Of a stretch of 18,830 nucleotides of DNA, positions 1 through 5,504 are shown piece by piece. Position numbers and translations under genes: made by a program. This DNA comes from M55B144 sp964550615 (lineage in GTDB: Bacteria; Bipolaricaulota; Bipolaricaulia; UBA7950; UBA9294). The stretch is taken from assembly GCA_964550615.1 (NCBI GenBank), contig CAZKAB010000035.1, positions 1-18,830 of the forward strand, written 5' to 3'. Numbering within the stretch: the stretch's first letter is position 1; the number at the start of each line of letters is the position of its first letter. The notes beneath the pieces were generated by a model. That model saw only the letters and a program-made list of their open reading frames with translations, did not search any database and was not told where the DNA came from.

Positions 1-248
1 GTAGACAGAACGAAAGTTCTTCCTACATTACTATGGCTCCACCACGCCTAATTGGACATGCGGCCGATTAGGCCAAGTTCATCGCTTCGATGAAGACATT
101 CCAACCTTCCAGCGAGAGCTCTTTCGCACTGAGTAGCCACTCGACAGCGACTGCCGGATCCAGCTCGGTTCTCGAACCTCATCTCCGGTGAGAGCCTTGG
201 CTGCTGCGACAGTTTCCTGTAGGGTTGCAGCAGCACCGGGAGGTTCAT
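1..248. other. Intergenic leader with possible decayed coding remnant
   Basis: No intact gene is supported here. The first 20 bases contain a small hairpin (AGAAC, loop GAAA, GTTCT, 7-20). The stretch from about 20 to 46 is loosely similar to the dispersed intergenic repeat described elsewhere in this window. On the minus strand a frame ending at a TAA at 68-70 reads like a protein C-terminus (it ends EAMNLA), but it is closed upstream by an in-frame TGA near 190 and has no start codon. A decayed gene is possible but not demonstrated. Confidence 0.3.
238..243 (+). promoter_or_regulatory. Ribosome binding site GGGAGG
   Basis: GGGAGG lies 5 nt upstream of a GTG at 249. It makes GTG 249 a better start for the oxidoreductase than the in-frame TTG at 225. 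The protein beginning at 249 also starts directly with the conserved first beta strand of the family (KAIVYTRYG). Confidence 0.7.
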
Positions 249-1181
249 GTGAAAGCCATCGTGTACACAAGATACGGGCCGCCGGAAGTTCTTCAGCTCA
301 AGGATGTGCCCAAACCCATCCCAAAGGACAACGAGATCTTGGTGAAGGTCTTTGCGACAACTGTGTCTGCGGGGGACTGGCGCCTTCGGAAGCCCGACCC
401 TTTCGCAGCGAGATTCATGAATGGACTCCTGCGACCGAAGAAGGTAACGATACTCGGGTTCGAGCTGGCCGGGGAAGTCGAGGCCACGGGGGGAGGAGTA
501 ACCACATTTAAGCAAGGGGACCAAGTCTATGCGCATTGTGGTTTTGGTTTCGGCGGCTACGCTGAGTACAAGTGCCTACCCGAAGAAGGGGCGGCACCGA
601 AGGGAGGCGTCGTCGCTCTCAAACCGACCAACCTATCGTACGAAGAGGCTGCGGCCATACCCTTTGGGGGGCTTGCGGCACTGAATATCCTGAGGAAGGG
701 TGACATCGAGAACAGAAGGCAAGTCATGATCTACGGTGCGTCGGGGAGTTCGGGCGTCTATGCAGTGCAGCTCGCGAAGTACTACGGAGCGGAAGTTACC
801 GCTGTATGCAGTTCCGGAAATTTCGGACTAGCACGGTCACTCGGAGCCAACAGGGTAATCGACTATGCCAAGGAGGACTTCACCAAGCGACCGGAACGCT
901 ACGATCTGATCTTCGACGCAGTCGGGAAGATGTACACGGGACTCTCGAAATCGACATTCGAGAAGGCGCTCAGTCCGGACGGGGAGTACGTGAGTGTGCA
1001 TATGCAGCGAAAGGATCGCCCCGAAGACCTACTCGCGCTCAAAGACCTCATCGAAGCAGGGGAGCTGAAACCCGTCATCGACAGACGCTACCCGCTAGCG
1101 GAAATCGCTGCCGCCCACAGGTATGTCGAGGCGAGGCACAAGAAGGGAAACGTCGTCATAACTGTTGAGCACTCCGATTAA
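249..1181 (+). CDS. MDR-family NAD(P)-dependent oxidoreductase (zinc-independent, quinone oxidoreductase-like)
   Basis: 310 residues, a normal length for the medium-chain dehydrogenase/reductase (MDR) superfamily. The N-terminal GroES-like domain begins with KAIVYTRYGPPEVLQL and contains the GFELAGEVEATGGGV segment near residue 70. The Rossmann domain starts around residue 160 with IYGASGSSGVYAVQLAK, the AxGxxG-type dinucleotide-binding loop of quinone oxidoreductase-like members. The Cys/His zinc ligands of classical alcohol dehydrogenases are not evident, so this is probably a zinc-free, NAD(P)H-dependent reductase of quinones or enals. The enzyme should be cytoplasmic. The substrate cannot be deduced, and no pathway partner is adjacent. 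GTG 249 was chosen because GGGAGG lies 5 nt upstream. The gene stands alone, followed by 469 bp of non-coding sequence. Family assignment is firm; the reaction is inferred. Confidence 0.9.
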   Translation: MKAIVYTRYGPPEVLQLKDVPKPIPKDNEILVKVFATTVSAGDWRLRKPDPFAARFMNGLLRPKKVTILGFELAGEVEATGGGVTTFKQGDQVYAHCGFGFGGYAEYKCLPEEGAAPKGGVVALKPTNLSYEEAAAIPFGGLAALNILRKGDIENRRQVMIYGASGSSGVYAVQLAKYYGAEVTAVCSSGNFGLARSLGANRVIDYAKEDFTKRPERYDLIFDAVGKMYTGLSKSTFEKALSPDGEYVSVHMQRKDRPEDLLALKDLIEAGELKPVIDRRYPLAEIAAAHRYVEARHKKGNVVITVEHSD

Positions 1182-1254
1182 CTAGAGAAGGACGGCAGCG
1201 GGAGGCGGCTGATGACATGCCGGCGAACCCGATAGCCGCGGGAACGTTATTCTA

Positions 1255-1297
1255 ATCGGTGTTTGAGTACTCGAATTCGCGGAATACGAACACCGAT
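1255..1297. repeat. Imperfect inverted repeat (hairpin)
   Basis: The arms ATCGGTGTT (1255-1263) and AACACCGAT (1289-1297) are perfectly complementary over 9 bp. Pairing can resume further in between GTACTC (1267-1272) and GAATAC (1282-1287) with one mismatch. The element starts 74 nt after the oxidoreductase stop and directly abuts repeat copy A. No T-tract follows, so a rho-independent terminator is not supported. It may be a structured 3' UTR or part of the repeat element. Confidence 0.55.
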
Positions 1298-1350
1298 CAC
1301 GACGAGACAGCTAACGAGCGCGTTCTACATTCAGTCCCCCAGGCTCCAGA
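1298..1350 (+). repeat. Dispersed intergenic repeat, copy A
   Basis: Clear member of a roughly 53-bp family. The core GCGTTCTACATTCAGTCCC is exact at 1320-1338, preceded by CACGACGAG and an AGCTAACGA segment and followed by CCAGGCTCCAGA. The copy lies between two plus-strand genes, 117 bp after the oxidoreductase stop. Confidence 0.8.
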
Positions 1351-1429
1351 GAATCTCAGCAATCGTTGATGGTATCAGCTTGTCCCGCTCTTTGTGGATT
1401 CAGCAGTCAAACCGTCGATTCGCGTGTCT

Positions 1430-1474
1430 GTAGATAGCGTCTGCGTTACTGAGTTCGAGTCCCCCAGGGTCGCG
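1430..1474 (+). repeat. Dispersed intergenic repeat, diverged copy B
   Basis: GCGTTACTGAGTTCGAGTCC followed by CCCAGGGTC aligns with the core of copy A (GCGTT, a TTC, then AGTCCCCCAGG) with short insertions. The upstream TAGATAGCG resembles the AGCTAACG part of the family. Its TTCGAGTCC is also tRNA T-loop-like, but no T-stem or acceptor partner is present. Confidence 0.5.
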
Positions 1475-1640
1475 TGACGTGTATTACATCCGCCCGCCTC
1501 CATTGATCCAGATCCTAGCGCTGCTTCTAGACCGGTTTCAGAGGTGGAAGCCAGTTCCGGAATTCGCCTAGCAGGAAGTAATCCCCTACGCTGGCGCCAG
1601 CAGCGGACGGACCCATAGGGGTCGGTCGTGGAACCGTGAA

Positions 1641-1645
1641 GGAGG
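1641..1645 (+). promoter_or_regulatory. Ribosome binding site GGAGG
   Basis: GGAGG sits 5 nt before ATG 1651. It overlaps the codons that would follow an in-frame GTG at 1636, so GTG 1636 is not the start. Confidence 0.7.
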
Positions 1646-1650
1646 AACAG

Positions 1651-2217
1651 ATGTTGAGGTCACGTCGGAGGATCATCGGATGGGTCGCTCTCGCAGCAGT
1701 GGCAGCTTCTGTGATGGGAGTGGCGTTCTTCTTGTTGGGGGCCGCAAATACGGGGGATGAAGTACTGAGCATCGAGGCTGCTGTGCGCCTAAGCCCCTTC
1801 CTGGCTTTTGACAGTGGGGGGCACGAGTGGGAGGGCAGTGCCCGGAAGCGTATCCAAATTTTCCTTGCGGTAACGAGTCCATCGCGAGGTGGCGTAGACC
1901 AGCTTCGTACAGGGAATGTCCGGATCTACGACGCATACTACTCCCCGTACCCTGGCCCAGAGTATGGTGACCCTTTCGATTCGTATCAGTTCTATGCCCC
2001 TCACCAAATGGAAGCACACTCCGAAGTGGGAGATTTCGAGAACTTGGGTGGCGGGTTCTATCGCTTTGACGTGCTGACGGACAGCAAGTGGGAGGCCGTA
2101 CATGCCGTTCTTCAGATTGAGGTCGTCTGTCCGTGGGGACGCGGGATCACGGTGTGTGAGGTCCCACTGGGGATGATTTGGCTTCTCAGGCAATGCGCAC
2201 AAGACTTCCCCTGGTAG
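1651..2217 (+). CDS. Hypothetical secreted or membrane-anchored protein
   Basis: 188 residues. The N-terminus is basic (MLRSRRR), followed by a hydrophobic segment at about residues 8-30 that ends before AANTGDE. It is either a signal peptide or a single anchoring helix, with the remainder outside the membrane. The body is acidic and aromatic, with a Tyr/Pro-rich stretch near residues 92-118. Two cysteines near residues 160-169 (VVCPWGRGITVC) could form a disulfide. No domain is recognised. The start was set at ATG 1651 because of GGAGG 5 nt upstream. There is no operon partner: 433 bp of sequence to the next clear gene, on the other strand, includes repeat copy C. I see no basis for a function. 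Confidence 0.75.
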   Translation: MLRSRRRIIGWVALAAVAASVMGVAFFLLGAANTGDEVLSIEAAVRLSPFLAFDSGGHEWEGSARKRIQIFLAVTSPSRGGVDQLRTGNVRIYDAYYSPYPGPEYGDPFDSYQFYAPHQMEAHSEVGDFENLGGGFYRFDVLTDSKWEAVHAVLQIEVVCPWGRGITVCEVPLGMIWLLRQCAQDFPW

Positions 2218-2283
2218 TGCCCAGCCCCCCTTGAAGTAGAGTCCAGGCCCAGGGCCCATTGTCCTCTTCCCGTCCTGAGAGAC

Positions 2284-2307
2284 AGAGAACGGTACGAAGC
2301 GTTCTCT
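2284..2307. repeat. Hairpin AGAGAACG/CGTTCTCT
   Basis: Perfect 8-bp inverted repeat: AGAGAACG (2284-2291), an 8-nt loop, then CGTTCTCT (2300-2307). It lies 67 nt after the stop of the 188-aa protein. No T-tract follows. Confidence 0.55.
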
Positions 2308-2313
2308 AGGAGA

Positions 2314-2337
2314 GGGGTCCCATGGGCTGGGAACCCC
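2314..2337. repeat. Hairpin GGGGTCCC/GGGAACCCC
   Basis: GGGGTCCC (2314-2321) pairs with GGGAACCCC (2329-2337) with one bulged A and a 7-nt loop. It comes 6 nt after the preceding hairpin and 16 nt before repeat copy C. The two stems form a tandem structured region with no poly-T end. Confidence 0.5.
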
Positions 2338-2353
2338 AGATATGGGCACACGT

Positions 2354-2406
2354 CACCACGACGCAGCTAGCGGACGCGTTCTACGTTCAGTCCCTCAGTC
2401 TCCAGA
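2354..2406 (+). repeat. Dispersed intergenic repeat, copy C
   Basis: Begins CACCACGACGCAGCTAG and has the core with one substitution (GCGTTCTACGTTCAGTCCC), ending TCTCCAGA. Similarity to copy D (3339-3391) continues on both sides: GGGCAC upstream, and CTATT, TTGCG downstream. The C/D homologous unit is therefore closer to 90 bp (about 2341-2434). Confidence 0.8.
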
Positions 2407-2593
2407 ACTTTCCTATTTTTGCGATTCCTTGAATGGCGATGGAGACCACTTCGGGACTAGCAGCCCAATGCTGACCTTCGAAACCAGGTTCCGTGTCCTC
2501 CACGATATGCGGACACTCAGTCACTGATCAGGTATGCGGGTGCGCCATTCGCGGCATTGTCAGCACGGAAGAGCCTGACAAGCGCTGATCACG

Positions 2594-2980
2594 CTAGAGG
2601 TAGACGTAGTAGCAGACGTGCCAGGTGGTGTTCAAGATGAACATCGCGGCGATCGAGCCGTTGAACGCCTGGGCGATCCCTTTACCCTTGAGCAGGATGT
2701 ACACCGGGATGACCAGAGCAACGAAGCGCAGGAGGATCAGGAATGCGAGCCGCCAGGCGTGGGACTGGAAGGGCGGCAGATAGACCATGGATTGGATCGC
2801 GTAACCAACGACTGACATTGCTATAAAGAACCACGGGTTGAGGCCATGTTTCTCAGCCATGTGCCATATGCGGGTAACGGGGCGGGTAGTCCAGCATAAG
2901 AAGCGGAATACTCGCGAAGCGGTATCATTCGCTAGGTGATCGCGGATTGCGGCGATGGGATCTCTGATTTTCGTCTTCAC
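2594..2980 (-). CDS. Hypothetical small integral membrane protein (three predicted helices)
   Basis: 128 residues. After a basic, amphipathic N-terminal region of about 48 residues there are three hydrophobic segments: about 50-67 (WFFIAMSVVGYAIQSMVYL), 77-97 (LAFLILLRFVALVIPVYILL) and 107-127, the last ending almost at the C-terminus. A GIAQAFNGSIAAMF stretch leads into helix three. No family is recognised. The GTG start at 2980 has only a weak GGGGTGA-like sequence immediately upstream, so the exact start is uncertain; there is no better in-frame alternative before the first helix. It is transcribed opposite to its neighbours and convergent with the 188-aa gene, with no operon partner. Confidence 0.7.
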   Translation of the reverse strand: MKTKIRDPIAAIRDHLANDTASRVFRFLCWTTRPVTRIWHMAEKHGLNPWFFIAMSVVGYAIQSMVYLPPFQSHAWRLAFLILLRFVALVIPVYILLKGKGIAQAFNGSIAAMFILNTTWHVCYYVYL

Positions 2981-3338
2981 TCACCCCACTCTAGTCCAGA
3001 AGTAACTGCGCTGAACGGCATCGACACTCTATTGGCATGAGAAAGCAACGTGCCCTATGGCGCTGCAGAAGGTTTGCGAGATCGAACAGAAGGAGTACCT
3101 TGGCACTCCCATTGAGAAGATGACACACTTTAGGATACACATAACGGCCGGACTAATCAAGCGACCCAGCTTCCTGAGGTCGTGACCTTCAGGTTGTAAC
3201 CTTCACCCCAAGAGCTGGTCCAAACGCAATGTCGGATTTGGCGCTTTCGGACCCATGACATGGAAGAACCCTGTGTGATAACATGAGTTTCCCAACTGCA
3301 CATGCAGTCTCCGTGCGCGAGCCTGTACGGGCACTCAT

Positions 3339-3391
3339 CACCACGTAGCTACGCACGAACGCGTTCTACATTCAGTCCCGCAGGCTTCAGA
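3339..3391 (+). repeat. Dispersed intergenic repeat, copy D
   Basis: Starts CACCACGTAGCTACGCACGA, has an exact core GCGTTCTACATTCAGTCCC at 3361-3379, and ends GGCTTCAGA. It includes the perfect palindrome GAACGCGTTC (3358-3367). It is homologous to copy C over about 90 bp (3326-3418). Confidence 0.8.
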
Positions 3392-3740
3392 AGGTGGCTA
3401 TTCTTGCGTTTCTTCAGAGCACGTTATCGGTGCACGTCTCGCAGTCAATTTGCTTGAAGCATCTGCCTTTCTGCCTGATGTCCGCTACTGAGTAAGGGCA
3501 AAGGATGGGCACATGTAAGAAGTTCGTGATCCGCTGCACATATCGTATTATCCAACACAGAGATCCGGTTGAGAGGACGTCCATTGGTATCAGAGCGTCG
3601 ACTAGCCAGCAACGCACGAGAGTTCTTGAAAATCTGATTCCCATCGCGCTCTCCATCTGGGAAGCCGGCTCAAGCTACATTCGGCTGGCAAATGAGCCAG
3701 AGAGCCATCATACGGCTTGGTGAGGTCTGCACGCCAAGCT

Positions 3741-3770
3741 CTTTTCTGCAAAGCCCCTATGTGTCATAAT
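3741..3770 (+). promoter_or_regulatory. Possible promoter upstream of the PH-like gene
   Basis: An extended -10-like TGTCATAAT ends at 3770 (CATAAT 3765-3770), with a poor TTTTCT 17 nt upstream as a possible -35 element. It would give a leader of roughly 50 nt before ATG 3826. Only the -10 match supports it. Confidence 0.3.
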
Positions 3771-3812
3771 AATGCAAGTTCAGTGTTCCGGCCCCCAAGG
3801 TGACTGTTCCAG

Positions 3813-3819
3813 AAGGAGG
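3813..3819 (+). promoter_or_regulatory. Ribosome binding site AAGGAGG
   Basis: Strong AAGGAGG, 6 nt before ATG 3826. It rules out the upstream in-frame ATG at 3772 as the start of the PH-like gene. Confidence 0.8.
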
Positions 3820-3825
3820 AGAGCC

Positions 3826-4293
3826 ATGTCTGAAGCCGTGCTATGCGCTGTTCCCGTCAAGACCGTCAAGTTTTTTGGCGTTCCTAAATCGTTTGCACTC
3901 GTCATAACCGACCGACGGACCATTCTCATTACGCTCACGAGTGAGATGCTCAAGCAAGCCATCGTCGAAGCTCGCGATGACGCAGCGGCAGATGGTAAGG
4001 GCTTCATGGGGAAGTGGGCTGCTCAGATGAAGGCGTCCCTCGGGTACACGTCACGCTTCCTTGACATGGATCCTGAAGAGATCATTCGCCAGTACCCCGA
4101 GCATAAAGTGATGGCCAACGACAGTCTTTCGAAGGTCCGAATTCAGATGCGGGAGGACGTGAATCGCAACATGACGCTATGGTACTTGACGGTTGACGGC
4201 CCCGCCGGAAAGACCAAGTACGAATTGCAGTCCCGCACAAACGACGTGGTCAATGCCTTCAAACAGGCCTATGGCAACCGGTTTAAGGGCTAG
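3826..4293 (+). CDS. Small cytoplasmic protein, possible PH-like domain
   Basis: 155 residues with no signal peptide or membrane segment. The N-terminal third alternates short strands: AVLCAVPVKTVKFFGVPKS, then FALVITDRRTILI. The last resembles the FxLVITDRRxxxI strand pair of bacterial PH-like domains (YdjZ/bPH type). A charged, probably helical insertion (about 40-80) follows, then strands carrying IQMRE and LWYLTVDG, and a C-terminal helix (NDVVNAFKQAYGNRF). This strand-rich body closed by a C-terminal helix is consistent with a PH-like fold, but that is inferred from pattern, not a firm match. It lies 92 bp upstream of the potassium channel on the same strand and could be cotranscribed with it. 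A lipid-, membrane- or protein-binding role is possible; none is shown. Confidence 0.75.
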   Translation: MSEAVLCAVPVKTVKFFGVPKSFALVITDRRTILITLTSEMLKQAIVEARDDAAADGKGFMGKWAAQMKASLGYTSRFLDMDPEEIIRQYPEHKVMANDSLSKVRIQMREDVNRNMTLWYLTVDGPAGKTKYELQSRTNDVVNAFKQAYGNRFKG

Positions 4294-4385
4294 CCTCAAT
4301 AGTGCTCGGCATCAGAAGCTAAGCAGCTTGCACCTCCCGGGCTACTCTCAGGCAAAGGATGCATCCTAGACCAGGGGGTATTGGG

Positions 4386-5447
4386 ATGATACGACGGTCG
4401 AAAGGAACAAGGCTTTGGCAGGTCGTTCTGCCGGTGGCTTTGATTTGGGGAATCCTGGTTATCTCACTCACGTTGGCTGAGAGAGGGCATGCAGATTCGC
4501 CGATCCAATCCGTTGGGGACGCGGCGTGGTATTCGTTGGTCACGCTTACAACGGTCGGGTATGGTGACAAGTACCCAGTCAGTGTGGCAGGGAAAGCAGT
4601 AGGCGCAGTCTTCCTTTTGGGAAGTCTTGGCGTACTTGGCGTGTTGGTCTACAAGGTCTCTGAACACATCTCTGAAATCAGGGAGCGCAGAAGGATGGGA
4701 TACAACGGAACTAGGTTCAGGAAGCATGTTCTGATAGTGGGCTGGGATGACTTTGCAAGATCAGTTGCGAACCAGCTTCTCAATGCCGATCTTCGGGTTG
4801 CAGTCGTCACGGACAACAAAGATGATGTCGATCTGATTTACGAGCAGTTTCCTAAGGATAGGGTGCATGTGCTGTTTGCCGACTTGAAGGACCCGCTGGC
4901 CCTGGAGAAAGCTGGGATTCGCGAAGCAGGAATGGTATTTCCGAATCTTGAGACCGATACGGACAAGCTAGTCGCCATCCTCAACATTAAACGGGAGTTT
5001 CCGAACTCGCAATTCGTGGTTGCGCTTGATAATGAAGACCTTAAGGGGACATTTCGAGCAGCAGGCGTGACCTTTGTGCTATCCCGCGGCGAGATAGCGG
5101 CCAAGATGGTCGCGAGTTACATATTCGAGCCCGATGTTGCGGAGTACGAGACAGATCTGCTGTCTTCTGCCAAGGAAGCTGCCGAGTATGACATACAGCA
5201 GTTCCTTGTAACGGCAGACAATCCCTTCATAGGACGGACCTACGGAGAAGCATTCTTGGACCTCAAACGCGTACACAATGCAGTTCTAATAGGGATTACA
5301 AAGGAAGTGGACGAGAAGCGCGAGCTCATTAAGCTTCCAACCGATGATGTCCCGATTGGCGCAGGGGACTACATCATCATGATCGTTAACGGTGAGACGG
5401 AGCGTGCGATATCAAGCACTTTTGGAACCTCGGAAGGCATTCTCTAG
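4386..5447 (+). CDS. MthK-like potassium channel with RCK (TrkA-N/TrkA-C) domain
   Basis: 353 residues. A first helix (about 11-31), a pore helix with the potassium selectivity filter TTVGYGD (residues 55-61) and a second helix (about 68-90) form a two-helix pore subunit in the inner membrane; four would assemble. A cytoplasmic RCK N domain begins at about 104 (HVLIVGWDDFARSVANQLL) and a TrkA-C-like domain occupies roughly 270-345. The GW replacing the usual GxGxxG nucleotide loop is the pattern of MthK-type channels, which are typically gated by Ca2+ or another ligand rather than by NAD. The start was placed at ATG 4386, preceded by AGGGGGT; ATG 4359 in the same frame is the alternative. It follows the PH-like gene by 92 bp. 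Ion selectivity is well supported; the gating ligand is unknown. Confidence 0.92.
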   Translation: MIRRSKGTRLWQVVLPVALIWGILVISLTLAERGHADSPIQSVGDAAWYSLVTLTTVGYGDKYPVSVAGKAVGAVFLLGSLGVLGVLVYKVSEHISEIRERRRMGYNGTRFRKHVLIVGWDDFARSVANQLLNADLRVAVVTDNKDDVDLIYEQFPKDRVHVLFADLKDPLALEKAGIREAGMVFPNLETDTDKLVAILNIKREFPNSQFVVALDNEDLKGTFRAAGVTFVLSRGEIAAKMVASYIFEPDVAEYETDLLSSAKEAAEYDIQQFLVTADNPFIGRTYGEAFLDLKRVHNAVLIGITKEVDEKRELIKLPTDDVPIGAGDYIIMIVNGETERAISSTFGTSEGIL

Positions 5448-5504
5448 ACTCTTGGCGCCAGTTGCAGATTCCGGGCGCGGAGTGGCGAGTCGCCATACTG
5501 ACAG

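Larger units (their letters stand above)
1182..1650. other. Intergenic region with inverted repeat and two repeat copies
   Basis: 469 bp without a supportable gene. It holds a long imperfect inverted repeat (1255-1297), one clear copy of the dispersed 53-bp repeat (1298-1350) and a second, diverged copy (1430-1474). A minus-strand reading frame crossing 1527-1772 is judged a shadow because it overlaps the start of the next plus-strand gene and has no ribosome binding site. Confidence 0.7.
2218..2593. other. Intergenic region with two hairpins and repeat copy C
   Basis: 376 bp between convergent genes. It contains two adjacent hairpins (2284-2307 and 2314-2337) and copy C of the dispersed repeat. 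The short plus-strand reading frame starting at 2342 runs straight through the repeat and is not taken as a gene. Confidence 0.7.
2981..3771. other. Long intergenic region with repeat copy D
   Basis: About 790 bp with no convincing gene. It contains repeat copy D (3339-3391) and a motif at 3206-3237 that recurs at 10955-10986. Short open frames (3057-3185 plus, 3414-3656 minus, 3505-3723 plus) lack ribosome binding sites or recognisable domains, and the last two overlap each other. The stretch could hold decayed genes. Confidence 0.6.

Noticed and set aside
1298..1474. CRISPR array
   Set aside because: Copies are hundreds to thousands of bases apart with genes between them, and there is no regular spacer length or cas gene.
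1430..1480. tRNA gene suggested by GTTCGAGTCCCCC
   Set aside because: The T-stem partner, anticodon arm and acceptor stem cannot be built; it is better explained as a diverged repeat copy.
3057..3185. Plus-strand frame of 42 codons starting MALQKVCEIEQKEYLG
   Set aside because: No ribosome binding site and no domain; short enough to occur by chance.
1298..3391. Integron attC sites
   Set aside because: The spacing of single genes between repeats is suggestive, but the GTTRRRY and RYYYAAC core sites are not present consistently and the conserved part is the centre, unlike attC. No integrase is in the window.
3414..3723. Overlapping small frames on both strands (3414-3656 minus, 3505-3723 plus)
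   Set aside because: They overlap each other and lack ribosome binding sites and recognisable domains; at most one could be real.
3772..3825. N-terminal extension of the PH-like protein from ATG 3772
   Set aside because: AAGGAGG at 3813-3819 clearly serves ATG 3826, and the extension is Arg/Cys-rich with no resemblance to the domain.
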